A stretch of DNA of 64,000 bases from the NCBI RefSeq assembly GCF_006715145.1, contig NZ_VFMR01000001.1:2108001-2172000 (forward strand), written 5' to 3'. Of the stretch, positions 17,134-25,282 are shown piece after piece (the first letter of the stretch is position 1; the number at the start of each line of letters is the position of its first letter). Under the pieces are notes generated by a model. That model did not search any database. It saw nothing but the letters and a program-made list of their open reading frames with translations, and was not told the origin of the DNA. A program made the position numbers and the translations under genes. This stretch comes from Microbacterium sp. SLBN-146 (GTDB taxonomy: Bacteria > Actinomycetota > Actinomycetes > Actinomycetales > Microbacteriaceae).

Positions 17134-17246
17134 GCACCCACGTTTCACCCACAGACGCCTGGCGAGCAGCGCGGTTCCGCGGGTGTCGATGGATATGATC
17201 GGTGAGAGATTTCAAGACCAGGTCAGTGATGGATAGCCGCCGGATG

Positions 17247-17273
17247 GGGTTCGATTCCCTTAGGTGGCTCCAA
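17247..17273 (+). repeat. attR: 27-bp duplicate of the tRNA-Thr(CGT) 3' end
   Basis: This is an exact copy of 12272-12298. Only the T-arm, acceptor 3' strand and CCA are present, so it is not a functional tRNA. It marks the right edge of the island. The GNRA-loop terminator immediately downstream is probably the original terminator of the tRNA gene. Confidence 0.9.
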
Positions 17274-17281
17274 ACCGGAGG

Positions 17282-17303
17282 CGGCCACGAAAGTGGCCGT
17301 TTT
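17282..17303 (+). terminator. Intrinsic terminator displaced from tRNA-Thr
   Basis: CGGCCAC (17282-17288) and GTGGCCG (17293-17299) pair around a GAAA tetraloop and are followed by TTTT. Before the island inserted, this hairpin would have stood 8 bp after the tRNA CCA end. Confidence 0.85.
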
Positions 17304-17329
17304 CCGCATCCGTGGGGAGGTTCCGCGAC

Positions 17330-17725
17330 GTGAGCGAACGAGCGATCGATGCGATCCTCGAGATCTTCACCTGGACGGGCTTCGGTGGTGCCGTCGTTTT
17401 CGGTCTCGTGGCGGTCATCGGGCTCATCGCGGACGGCTCGTGGGTTGCCGCTCAGATCGTCATCGCCGACGACGAGCACGGTCGCATCGCCCGCTGGTTC
17501 GGGAATGAGGGCAGAGTCGGTCAGGCGCGGCTGACACACGACCAGGTGCGTGCGCTCGCAGGGCGCGAGACCGCGGACGCTTTCGTGAGGCTCGGAACGC
17601 GCGACAAGGTGCGACTCACGCGCGGTTCGCCTTTCGTCCGCCTCTTCTTCTGGCTCTCGATGGGAATGCTCGCCCTCGGGATCCTGTCCGCCGGCGCATC
17701 CCTCGCGGTGCTCTTCATGCGATAG
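17330..17725 (+). CDS. Small membrane protein, unknown
   Basis: This 131-aa protein has two membrane helices: an N-terminal one (GGAVVFGLVAVIGLIADGSWV) and a C-terminal one (WLSMGMLALGILSAGASLAVLF). Between them is a polar cytoplasmic or extracytoplasmic segment of about 70 residues (DEHGRIARWFGNEGRVGQARLT). The GTG at 17330 has GGGGAGG 9 nt upstream; the longer ORF would begin inside attR. No family recognised. It lies immediately upstream of the MMPL gene, separated by the palindromic operator. Confidence 0.7.
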   Translation: MSERAIDAILEIFTWTGFGGAVVFGLVAVIGLIADGSWVAAQIVIADDEHGRIARWFGNEGRVGQARLTHDQVRALAGRETADAFVRLGTRDKVRLTRGSPFVRLFFWLSMGMLALGILSAGASLAVLFMR

Positions 17726-17737
17726 CGCTGAATCATG

Positions 17738-17756
17738 TAGCTAGATAATCTAGCTA
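17738..17756 (+). promoter_or_regulatory. Perfect 19-bp palindrome overlapping the MMPL promoter and start
   Basis: TAGCTAGAT-A-ATCTAGCTA is a perfect 9+1+9 palindrome ending 1 bp before the ATG of the MMPL gene. It contains TAATCT (17746-17751), 6 nt from the ATG as in the other leaderless promoters here. A dimeric repressor bound here would block polymerase directly. TetR or MarR type regulators commonly bind such AT-rich palindromes. No regulator gene is adjacent. Confidence 0.8.
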
Positions 17757-17757
17757 G

Positions 17758-20058
17758 ATGGTTCAGCCGCACCACGCCTCGCGCACGCCCGGCCGGTGGG
17801 TCCGGATCGGCATCCCCGTCATCCTGGTCCTCGTCTGGCTCGTCGGCGGTTCCATCGGGGGACCGTACTTCGGCAAGGTCGATGAGGTCTCCAGCAACGA
17901 CCGGTCGAGCTTCCTCCCGCAGAGCGCGGATGCCACCCAGGTCAACGAGCGGCTTCCCGACTTCCTGGGCGACGACAGCATTCCGGCAGTCGTCGTCGTG
18001 GCATCCGATACGGCGCTCACCGACGACCAACTCGCCGAGGTGCAGACCCTCGCCGACGACATCTCGGGCATAGACGGGGTGCAGGAGGGTGTCTCGCCGC
18101 CGATCGCCTCGGAAGACGGTCTCGCTGCGCAGATCTTCGTGCCGATCGACGCCGAGGGCGAGATCGCCGAGATCGTCGGAGAGATCAGGACGCTCCTCGT
18201 CGACGATCTGACCGGTGATCTGGAGGGGTGGGTCACCGGTCCGGCAGGCTTCACCGCCGACCTCGTGGCAGGGTTCCTCGGCATCGACGGGCTTCTACTC
18301 GCCGTCGCGCTCATCGCCGTCTTCGTCATCCTCGTCATCGTCTACCGATCGCCGCTCCTGCCCGTCCTCGTTCTCCTCACGAGCGTCTTCGCCCTGTGCG
18401 TCGCGCTGCTCACGGTGTGGTGGCTCGCGTTCGCGGGGATCGTCGTCCTCAACGGGCAGGTGCAAGGCATCCTCTTCATCCTCGTGATCGGCGCCGCGAC
18501 CGACTACGCACTCCTCTACGTCGCGAGATATCGCGAAGCCGTCGCGATGGGGGAGAAGCGGTGGGATGCCACGATCCGCGCGTGGCGAGGGGCGTTCGAG
18601 CCGATCCTCGCTTCGGGCGGCACGGTCATCGCGGGCCTCCTGTGCCTCCTTCTCTCCGACCTCGCCACCAACCGTGCACTCGGGCCCATCGCATCGATCG
18701 GCATCGTCTTCTCGATGCTGTCGGCTCTGACATTCCTCCCCGCGCTTCTCGCGCTGACCGGCAAGGCGGCCTTCTGGCCGTTCATCCCGAAGCACGCCAT
18801 GGCTGAAGTTCCGGATGACCTCAGCGTGCCGGTGAAGGGCATCTGGCCACGCCAGGCCCGCTTCGTCGCGCGGCACGCGCGGGCGGTGTGGATCGTCTGC
18901 ACCGTCGTGCTGCTCGCGGGTGCCGTGGGCATCACTCAGCTCAAGGCCGATGGGGTGCCGTCGAGCGATCTCGTCCTCGGTGCGTCGCAGGCGCGCGACG
19001 GGCAGGACGTTCTGGCCGAGCACTTCCCCGCTGGTTCGGGAAGCCCCGTCTACGTCGTGGTCGCGGAGGACGAGCTGCCGGCGGTCGTCGAGGCGCTCGA
19101 CACCTCCGACGGTGTCGATGCCATCGCCGTCGCCTCGGAGGACTCACCGTCGGGCCAGGCGACCGTGACGCTCGAGGACGGCGAGGTGACGTTCGCCGCA
19201 GCCGGTCCGCCGGGAACCCCGGCCCCGGCGCCGACCGTCTCGGAGGGCGATGTCCTCGTCATCGGCACGCTGACGGATGCCGCGGACTCGATCGCCGCAG
19301 AAGACACCGTGCGCGAGCTGCGCACGACGTTCGACGACTCTCTCGGCGAGGGCGTCGCGCTCGTCGGGGGTGAGACGGCGACCGACATCGACACGAACGA
19401 CACATCGATCCGAGACCGGACACTCATCATCCCCGTCGTGCTCATCGTCGTGCTGGCGATCCTCATGCTGCTCCTCCGTGCCGTCGTCGCGCCGGTGATC
19501 CTGATCCTGACGGTCATCGTGTCGTTCGGAACGGCGCTCGGCGTCTCGGCGCTCGTCTTCAACGGCATCTTCCAGTTCCCGGGCGCCGACCCCGCCGTTC
19601 CGCTCTACGGATTCGTCTTCCTCGTCGCCCTCGGCATCGACTACAACATCTTCCTCATGTCGCGCGTGCGGGAGGAGTCGATCCTGCACGGCACGCGTCG
19701 CGGCATCCTGCGAGGTCTCGTTGCAACGGGCGGCGTCATCACGTCGGCGGGTCTCGTGCTCGCCGCGACGTTCGCGGCCCTGGGAGTCATCCCGATCCTG
19801 TTCCTCGCGCAGATCGCGTTCATCGTCGCGTTCGGTGTTCTGCTCGACACGTTCGTCGTGCGCTCGCTTCTCGTGCCCGCCCTGTCGTACGACATCGGCC
19901 GGGCGATCTGGTGGCCCTCAAAGCTCTCGCGCTCGCCGCAGCCCGTTTCCGGTCCCGAACAGCCGCCCGCGATTCCCGACGCGACAGACCCCGATCTCGT
20001 GACCGACGGCGGACGCCCCCTCACGCGCGGTGAGTACCGGCGTACGCTCGAATCATGA
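17758..20058 (+). CDS. MMPL family transporter
   Basis: This 766-aa RND-superfamily (MMPL/SSD) membrane exporter would export lipids or hydrophobic compounds using the proton gradient. It has two repeats, each with a first helix, a large extracytoplasmic loop and a cluster of about five helices. Helix 1 is IGIPVILVLVWLVGG. The proton-relay-like segments are GAATDYALLYVARYRE in the first half and ALGIDYNIFLMSRVREE in the second. The start codon abuts a palindromic operator and the mRNA is probably leaderless. Its stop overlaps the pncA-like start by 4 bp. Substrate unknown. Confidence 0.9.
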   Translation: MVQPHHASRTPGRWVRIGIPVILVLVWLVGGSIGGPYFGKVDEVSSNDRSSFLPQSADATQVNERLPDFLGDDSIPAVVVVASDTALTDDQLAEVQTLADDISGIDGVQEGVSPPIASEDGLAAQIFVPIDAEGEIAEIVGEIRTLLVDDLTGDLEGWVTGPAGFTADLVAGFLGIDGLLLAVALIAVFVILVIVYRSPLLPVLVLLTSVFALCVALLTVWWLAFAGIVVLNGQVQGILFILVIGAATDYALLYVARYREAVAMGEKRWDATIRAWRGAFEPILASGGTVIAGLLCLLLSDLATNRALGPIASIGIVFSMLSALTFLPALLALTGKAAFWPFIPKHAMAEVPDDLSVPVKGIWPRQARFVARHARAVWIVCTVVLLAGAVGITQLKADGVPSSDLVLGASQARDGQDVLAEHFPAGSGSPVYVVVAEDELPAVVEALDTSDGVDAIAVASEDSPSGQATVTLEDGEVTFAAAGPPGTPAPAPTVSEGDVLVIGTLTDAADSIAAEDTVRELRTTFDDSLGEGVALVGGETATDIDTNDTSIRDRTLIIPVVLIVVLAILMLLLRAVVAPVILILTVIVSFGTALGVSALVFNGIFQFPGADPAVPLYGFVFLVALGIDYNIFLMSRVREESILHGTRRGILRGLVATGGVITSAGLVLAATFAALGVIPILFLAQIAFIVAFGVLLDTFVVRSLLVPALSYDIGRAIWWPSKLSRSPQPVSGPEQPPAIPDATDPDLVTDGGRPLTRGEYRRTLES

Positions 20059-20633
20059 GCAAGGCACTGTTCATCGTCGACGTACAGAACGATTTCACTG
20101 AAGGCGGCGCACTCGGCGTGACAGGAGGCGACGCCGTCGCGGTCGCGATCACGCGCCATCTCGAGGCGCATGCCGGCGACTACGCCGTCATCGTGGCCTC
20201 GCGTGACTGGCACCACGGGCACACCGACAACGGCGGGCACTTTCACCCCGAACCCGACTACGTCGATTCGTGGCCCGTGCACTGCGTCAGCGGTACGGAG
20301 GGGGCCGAGTACGACCCCGGCCTGACGACGGATGCCGTCACCCACCACGTCAAGAAGGGTCAGGGCGTGCCCGCCTACAGCCTCTTCGAGGGCATGACGG
20401 ACGACGGCATCACCGTTGCGCACCTCCTGGAAGAGCACGGCGTCCTCGAGATCGACGTGACCGGAATCGCGACGGACTATTGCGTGCGCGCCTCCGCGCT
20501 CGACGCGATCGCGCACGGGCGCAAGGTGCGGATCTTCACCGACCTCGTCGCGGGCGTCGCGCCGGAGTCGAGTGAGGCAGCGCTCGCGGAGCTCGCCCAC
20601 GCGGGCGCCGAGCTGACGGAGTCGGGCGCGTGA
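20055..20633 (+). CDS. pncA: Nicotinamidase (isochorismatase family)
   Basis: This enzyme converts nicotinamide to nicotinate for NAD salvage (192 aa). The triad is visible: Asp9 (LFIVDVQNDF), Lys101 (HHVKKGQG) and Cys143 (GIATDYCVRAS). The metal-binding segment DWHHGHTDNGGHF covers residues 51-63. These three together distinguish it from general isochorismatases. A TACGCT box inside the end of the MMPL gene lies exactly 6 nt from the ATG, so it has a likely leaderless promoter of its own as well as the 4-bp overlap. Confidence 0.88.
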   Translation: MSKALFIVDVQNDFTEGGALGVTGGDAVAVAITRHLEAHAGDYAVIVASRDWHHGHTDNGGHFHPEPDYVDSWPVHCVSGTEGAEYDPGLTTDAVTHHVKKGQGVPAYSLFEGMTDDGITVAHLLEEHGVLEIDVTGIATDYCVRASALDAIAHGRKVRIFTDLVAGVAPESSEAALAELAHAGAELTESGA

Positions 20634-21082
20634 GCGGCGTGCGGATCGAGCGGCTCGTCGATGCCGACCGCGACGACTGGCTGCCGCTGTGGCTCGGGTA
20701 CCTCGAGTTCTACGAGACGGATCTGAGCGCCGAGCAGACGGCCCTGACGTTCGCCCGGATCACCGACCCCGACGACGTCGTCCACGGCGCGATCGCGCGT
20801 GACGACGAGGGGAGGGCGGTCGGCTTCGTGCATTGGCTGACGCACGCGAGCACGTGGTCGGAGGGCCCGTACTGCTACCTCGAGGACCTGTTCGTCTCGC
20901 CGGAGGCGCGAGGAACCGGCGCAGGCCGGAGTCTCATCGCACACGTGACGACGTGGGCGCGCGCGGCGGCGTGCGCGAAGGTCTACTGGCTCACCCAGTC
21001 GCACAATGCGACCGCTCGCGCCCTGTACGACGCCGTCGCGACCGACACCGGATTCGTCCACTACGAGATCGACCTGGCCTGA
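20630..21082 (+). CDS. GNAT family N-acetyltransferase
   Basis: This 150-aa GNAT-fold enzyme transfers an acetyl group from acetyl-CoA. The core is visible: strand GFVHWL, strand YCYLEDLFVSPEARGTGAGRSLI (containing the R/QxxGxG/A acetyl-CoA loop as RGTGAG), and the late motif NATARALYDAVATDTGFVHYE. The acceptor substrate cannot be told. The GTG start overlaps the pncA stop by 4 bp, giving a three-gene run with MMPL and pncA. Confidence 0.88.
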   Translation: MSGVRIERLVDADRDDWLPLWLGYLEFYETDLSAEQTALTFARITDPDDVVHGAIARDDEGRAVGFVHWLTHASTWSEGPYCYLEDLFVSPEARGTGAGRSLIAHVTTWARAAACAKVYWLTQSHNATARALYDAVATDTGFVHYEIDLA

Positions 21083-21212
21083 GCCCGAGCTGCGGCTCAC
21101 GGTTCGGGCGACTCCCGATTCGTTGACAGGGAAGTCTCGTTGCCCTTGACTGACGGGAGGATCTGGTGACGCAGTCGCATCTCCGCTCCGCCCCGGATGG
21201 AGGACGACAGCC

Positions 21213-22707
21213 GTGCCTACGCGCTCCCCGCGACGTCACCCCCGAAGGTCTGCGGCGTTCATCGCGGCGCTCGTCACCCTCTCGCTGAGCGCGACGACGC
21301 CTGTCGAGGCGGCCGATGCGGCATCCGTCGGCGTCGTCCACCTGACGCCCGAGCTCGAGCGGCAGATCCAGACCATGATGGTCGACTACCGGCGCGAGTA
21401 TGGAATCCCGGGGATCTCGGTCGCCGTCGTGACGCCGCATCCGCTCGGAACGGGCCCCTCGGTCACGTACTACGTCGACGGTGTCCCGGAGTTGGAGTCC
21501 CCGACGCCGGTCGTCTCGTCGACGCAGTTCGAGTTGGGGTCGGAGACGAAGATCTTCACGGCCGACCTTCTGGCATTCCTCGTCGCCTCGGGGCGCGTGT
21601 CGCTCGATGACCAGGTGCAGGCCTACTCGCCGGACGGCTACGTGGTGCCGGAGTACGTCGACCCTGCCGACCGGAGAGCGCACCCCGATCACTCTGGGGC
21701 ATCTTGCCACCCATCAGGCGGGTCTGCCCGACGATCCGGCGAACGCCGAGCGGGGATGCCCGGATGCCGCGGTCGTCTGCGAGAACTGGCGGCCGGGCTA
21801 CACGTAGACGCTCCTGTGGGAGGCGGTGGGAGGACTTGAGCTGCCATGGCAGCCGGGAACGAATTTCCTCTACTCGGACTTCGGCTTCGGGCTGCTCGGC
21901 ACCATCCTGTCGAACCTCCTCGTTCCCGACGTGCCGATGTCGGATCCGCCACCGTTCCAACGGGCGCTGGACACCGCGTTCCTCGACTCGCTCGGCCTGA
22001 GCTCGACCGTGCTGGAAACCCCCGACACGAACCCTGCCACGCCCTACTCCGCCAGCGGTGTCCCGACGTTCCGATGGGACAACACCAACGCCTTCAGCGG
22101 GGGAGGCGGCCTCATCTCGAGCGCCGAAGACATGGGGACGATGGTGGCGAGGCACCTCGACTATCCGGCGCCGGATGCGCCGCTCGGAGTGCGCACGATG
22201 GCGGAGACGGTACGGCCCGTCAGCGCCATCACCACCGCGTGCGCGACCACGTCGCTGGACAGCTGCGCTCCGGCATCGTTCCAGATGGGCCTCGCCTGGC
22301 AGCTCTATGGGCCCTCGGAAGACATCCCGGTTCCGACGGCGTACAAGAACGGCGGCACGGCCGGCACGAGCACCGATACGCTCCTCGCGCCGACGATGGG
22401 GATCGGCGTCACGACGATGTTCAACCGGACGGGCATCCACGTGCAGCTCGCGAACGCCATCCTGCGTCTGCTCGTCGCGAGTGCGCCGAACCCGACCCCC
22501 GCCCCTCCGACACCCGCTCCCGAGGGCGGTGGCGCGGCTCTGGCGGAGTCCGGTGGAACGACGGGCGGGCTTCTCGTCCCTCTGTCCGTTGCCGCCGTCC
22601 TGCTGGCGGCCGGCGGGATCGCGCACCTGAGGAGATCCGCGATTCTGAGGGCGGATGCTCGGTGGTCGCCTTCAGATCTGCGGATCCCCTCAGAAACGCG
22701 CGAGTAG
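21213..22707 (+). pseudogene. Secreted serine hydrolase (beta-lactamase/class C fold), frameshifted and truncated
   Basis: The N-part begins at GTG 21213 with a signal peptide (SAAFIAALVTLSLSATTPVEA) and the SxxK motif in FELGSETKIFTADLL. After DPADR (about 21670) the frame shifts by one base and continues as GERTPITLGHLATHQAGLP. A TAG then interrupts it at 21805-21807, after which LLWEAVGGLELPWQPGTNFLYSD continues in the same frame to 22707. The tail has LAESGG, a hydrophobic helix and basic residues, resembling a sortase-type anchor. Two independent lesions suggest a real pseudogene rather than a sequencing slip. The intact protein would be about 497 aa. Confidence 0.8.
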
Positions 22708-22715
22708 GCGCAAGA

Positions 22716-22791
22716 TGGTGGGCCCCGTGGGGCTCGAACCCACGACCCGCGGATTAAAAGTCCGATGCTCTACCGACTGAGCTAGAGGCCC
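22716..22791 (-). tRNA. tRNA-Lys (anticodon TTT)
   Basis: On the minus strand the acceptor GGGCCTC pairs with GGGGCCC, the D-stem is GCTC/GAGC, the anticodon loop is ACTTTTAAT-like (anticodon TTT), and the T-arm GTGGG/CCCAC holds TTCGAGC. The CCA end is encoded. No duplicated 3' end was seen nearby. Confidence 0.96.
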
Positions 22792-22836
22792 CTGTGACAA
22801 GCCTACTTCGACGGAACATCGTCGCGCGCACACGAC

Positions 22837-22880
22837 GAAGCCGCCGGTGCGAGGACTTCCAGGTCAGCACCGGCGGCTTC
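22837..22880 (-). terminator. Terminator hairpin after the fasciclin gene
   Basis: GAAGCCGCCGGTGC (22837-22850) and 22867-22880 form a perfect 14-bp stem with a 16-nt loop, 39 bp downstream of the minus-strand fasciclin gene. There is no clear T-tract. Confidence 0.7.
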
Positions 22881-22918
22881 GCCGCTTACCGCCACCCGTC
22901 AGGCGGCGTCGACAGTCG

Positions 22919-23581
22919 TCACATCGCGGGCATGAGCACCGTGTCGATGAGGTAGACCGTCGCGTTGGCGGTCTTGACGCCACCGCAGATGACGCTCGCG
23001 TCGTTGACCATGAGGGCATCGGTCGAACCGGAGACCTCGACGTCGCCGCCCTGGACCGTGGTGTGCGTGCCGGCGATGTCAGCGGGGTCGATCTGGCCGG
23101 GGACGACGTGGTACGTGAGGATCGACGTCAGAAGGTCAGAGTCGGTCTTCAGGGTCTCGATCGTTGCGGCGTCGATCTTCGCGAAAGCCTCGTCCACGGG
23201 TGCGAAGACGGTGAACTCGCTGCCGTTGAGGGTGTCGACGAGGTTGACGTTCGGGTTGAGCTCACCCGACACCGCCGAGACGAGCGTCGTCAGGAGCGGG
23301 TTGTTGGATGCCGCGGTCGCGACCGGGTCGAGGGCCATGCCTTCGATCGATCCGTCGCCCGAGGGAACCTGCTCGGCGTAGGCGGCGCAGCCGGGGCCGA
23401 CGAGGCTCGCCATGTCCATGTCCATGTCTTCTTCCATGGCGGGGGTGGTCTCTTCGGTCATGGGGGCCGACGACTCTTCCGACGGTGCCGACGAGGATCC
23501 ACCGGCGCAGGCGGAGAGCGTGAATGCGGCGACGAAAGCGAGTGCGACGCCGGCCGTGACCTTCTTGGTTGTGCTGAGCAT
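22919..23581 (-). CDS. Fasciclin-domain lipoprotein (MPT70/MPT83-like)
   Basis: This 220-aa secreted protein has a signal peptide ending in the lipobox LSAC (Cys25), an acidic linker with an MDMDM run, and one fasciclin (FAS1) domain. FAS1 landmarks are [14 protein letters not shown] and [10 protein letters not shown], with a [10 protein letters not shown] stretch before and a C-terminal YLIDTVLMP. The family mediates surface adhesion; MPT83 and MPT70 of mycobacteria are close in layout. It is divergent from sigK-rskA, as expected for a SigK-dependent surface protein. GGAGGAAG precedes the ATG. Confidence 0.92.
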   Translation of the reverse strand: MLSTTKKVTAGVALAFVAAFTLSACAGGSSSAPSEESSAPMTEETTPAMEEDMDMDMASLVGPGCAAYAEQVPSGDGSIEGMALDPVATAASNNPLLTTLVSAVSGELNPNVNLVDTLNGSEFTVFAPVDEAFAKIDAATIETLKTDSDLLTSILTYHVVPGQIDPADIAGTHTTVQGGDVEVSGSTDALMVNDASVICGGVKTANATVYLIDTVLMPAM

Positions 23582-23652
23582 GACTTCCTCCGAATGTCTG
23601 AGTCCCGAGGGACTTCGCTGTGTCTTACCGCCGTGATGCGGTGTACGAGGCT

Positions 23653-23681
23653 TCTTCGACGCCCTCGGGGGATCGGATTGG
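23653..23681 (-). promoter_or_regulatory. Candidate SigK-type promoter for the fasciclin gene
   Basis: On the minus strand CCAATC (23681-23676) is followed after 17 bp by CGAAGA (23658-23653). The mycobacterial SigK consensus is CCATCC-N17-18-CGAATA, so 9 of 12 positions agree. It lies about 72 bp before the fasciclin ATG and overlaps the opposite-facing candidate promoter. Confidence 0.4.
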
Positions 23682-23704
23682 AACGGATGAGAATTCGTTC
23701 CGTT
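23680..23704 (+). promoter_or_regulatory. Candidate ECF promoter for sigK-rskA
   Basis: GGAAC (23680-23684), 16 bp, then CGTT (23701-23704) has the form of many ECF sigma promoters and faces sigK. It overlaps an inverted repeat GGAACG-N10-CGTTCC (23680-23701). Predicted 5' leader is about 75 nt. Autoregulation is inference. Confidence 0.45.
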
Positions 23705-23784
23705 GAGCGGCGGTGGAGCCTCCGGTTCGCGCCTCGCCTCGCGCGCGCGTCAGAAGAGGGGGGAGAGTAGGGCATGCTGGAGGG

Positions 23785-24375
23785 ATGGTGATCGACGGGC
23801 TGGAGGTGTCTGAAGGCGACTCCGCGCCGATCGACCATGTCGGCATCCTTCTCGAGCGCATCGCGCAAGGTGAGCAGCGGGCCTTCGCCCGCCTCTATGA
23901 CATGCTTTCGGGCCGTGTCTTCGGTCTCATCCTTCGCGTCCTCGTCGATCGATCGCAGAGCGAAGAGGTGCTGCAAGAAGTCTTCCTCGAGATCTGGCAA
24001 TCCGCCTCTCGGTTCGCTCCGAACAAGGGTCAAGGAAGATCGTGGGTGCTCACGATCGCACATCGCCGAGCTGTCGACCGCGTGCGGGCGTCACAGGCGA
24101 GCAGCGATCGTGACGTACGCGTGGGCTTCCGGGATCTCGATGTCGCGCATGACAGCGTGGCCGAGCAGGTGGAGCTGCGAGTCGAGGGTCGGAAGGTCGC
24201 GGGGGCGCTCTCGACCCTCCCCGAAGCCCAGCGCGAGGCTCTGACTCTCGCGTACTACGGCGGATACAGTCAGAGCGAAATCGCGGCACTCGTGGGAGTA
24301 CCGCTGGGGACGATAAAGACGAGGATGCGCGACGGGCTCTCCCGCCTGCGCACAGAGATGGGGGTGACGACGTGA
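23785..24375 (+). CDS. sigK: ECF RNA polymerase sigma factor, SigK type
   Basis: This is a sigma-70 family ECF factor (196 aa). Region 2 covers AFARLYDMLSGRVFGLILRV and SEEVLQEVFLEIWQSASRF; region 4 covers LSTLPEAQREALTLAYYGGY and the helix-turn-helix SEIAALVGVPLGTIKTRM. The SigK subgroup is assigned because the next gene is RskA-like and a fasciclin lipoprotein is divergent. GGAGGG lies immediately before the ATG at 23785, and a GTG at 23788 is better spaced, so the start is uncertain by one codon. It overlaps rskA by 4 bp. Confidence 0.88.
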   Translation: MVIDGLEVSEGDSAPIDHVGILLERIAQGEQRAFARLYDMLSGRVFGLILRVLVDRSQSEEVLQEVFLEIWQSASRFAPNKGQGRSWVLTIAHRRAVDRVRASQASSDRDVRVGFRDLDVAHDSVAEQVELRVEGRKVAGALSTLPEAQREALTLAYYGGYSQSEIAALVGVPLGTIKTRMRDGLSRLRTEMGVTT

Positions 24376-25262
24376 ACATCGAAGAGTTCGCCGAACTCGC
24401 CGCCGGCGCTGCCCTGAACGCGCTCTCCGACGAGGATCGTCAGGCGTTCGAGGCGGCTCTCGCCGAGAACCCGGAGTGGCAGGGCATCGTCGACATGGAT
24501 GCCGCCACGGCAGCCGTGCTCGCGGACTCCGTTCCCGCCGAGGCACCCCCGCTCGCTCTTCGCGGCACGCTTCTGTCCAGGATCGCGACGCTCCCGCAAG
24601 ACACCGATGCCGCGGTGGCCGACGCACCTGCGCCGATCGCGATGATCCCCGACGCACCCGAACGTCCCGCCGAGCCTGCCCAGACCACGGGAGACGTCGG
24701 CCAGGGACTCTTCGACGCGCGGGTCGCGGATACGGGACAGAACGATGCGGCGGGGGAGCCGCCTCTCGACACGACGGCGATCCAAGCCGTCTCTCGAGGT
24801 CGCTGGACTCGCGGGCTCTTCGGCCTCGCGGCATCGCTGGTGATCCTGGTCGCACTGGGATTCGGCGCCGTCAATCTCAACGAGTGGGTGAATCGCCCGG
24901 CGGCAGTCGTCGCTCTCGATGAGATCGAGAACGCGCCGGATGCCGAGTCGGCCACTGTCGAGCTCGTCGACGGAAGCGGCAGTGCGACGGCGTACTGGTC
25001 GCCGTCGCTGGGCAAGGTCGTCCTCGTGACCGATGGCCTGCCGACCGTCGCGAGCGGTGAAACTTTCGAGATGTGGTTCGTCCGCGAAGACGGTACCCCC
25101 GTCTCGGCGGGCACGTTCGAGGCCGCGGGCCCGACGACCACGACGTTGCTGGACGGTGCCGTAGAGGCGGGTGACACGATCGCCGTCACCGTCGAGCAGG
25201 CCGGAGGGTCTGAGACGGGCGCACCGACGACCGAGCCGATCGTCGCGATTCCCACCGTCTGA
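24372..25262 (+). CDS. rskA: Anti-sigma-K factor RskA family
   Basis: This single-pass membrane protein (296 aa) would hold SigK inactive until regulated proteolysis. The N-terminal sigma-binding region (EEFAELAAGAALNALSDEDR) contains no Cys or His, so it lacks the zinc ZAS motif, as RskA proteins usually do. A long Pro/Ala linker is followed by one helix near residue 150 (LFGLAASLVILVALGFGAV). The extracytoplasmic RskA C-domain includes AYWSPSLGKVVLVTDGLP and ETFEMWFVREDG. The GTG start is coupled to sigK by a 4-bp overlap. Confidence 0.9.
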   Translation: MNIEEFAELAAGAALNALSDEDRQAFEAALAENPEWQGIVDMDAATAAVLADSVPAEAPPLALRGTLLSRIATLPQDTDAAVADAPAPIAMIPDAPERPAEPAQTTGDVGQGLFDARVADTGQNDAAGEPPLDTTAIQAVSRGRWTRGLFGLAASLVILVALGFGAVNLNEWVNRPAAVVALDEIENAPDAESATVELVDGSGSATAYWSPSLGKVVLVTDGLPTVASGETFEMWFVREDGTPVSAGTFEAAGPTTTTLLDGAVEAGDTIAVTVEQAGGSETGAPTTEPIVAIPTV

Positions 25263-25282
25263 CCCGCGGGTAACGTGAAGGC

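Larger units (their letters stand above)
12299..17246. mobile_element. Integrated genomic island at tRNA-Thr(CGT), integrase absent
   Basis: A 4,948-bp insert lies between two exact 27-bp copies of the tRNA-Thr 3' end. It contains one 252-aa unknown gene, an HNH-like gene split by an IS3-family element, a 101-aa unknown, two small lipoprotein genes and a DUF3263 pseudogene. No recombinase other than the IS transposase is visible on either strand, so the element is probably a decayed or satellite island that can no longer excise by itself. The chromosomal word GGATGCC/GGCATCC, common elsewhere, is absent here, supporting foreign origin. Confidence 0.85.

Noticed and set aside
16817..17246. Integrase remnant near attR
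   Set aside because: I looked for tyrosine-recombinase motifs (RHxxRxxY arrangement) on both strands and found only the DUF3263 fragment and non-coding sequence.
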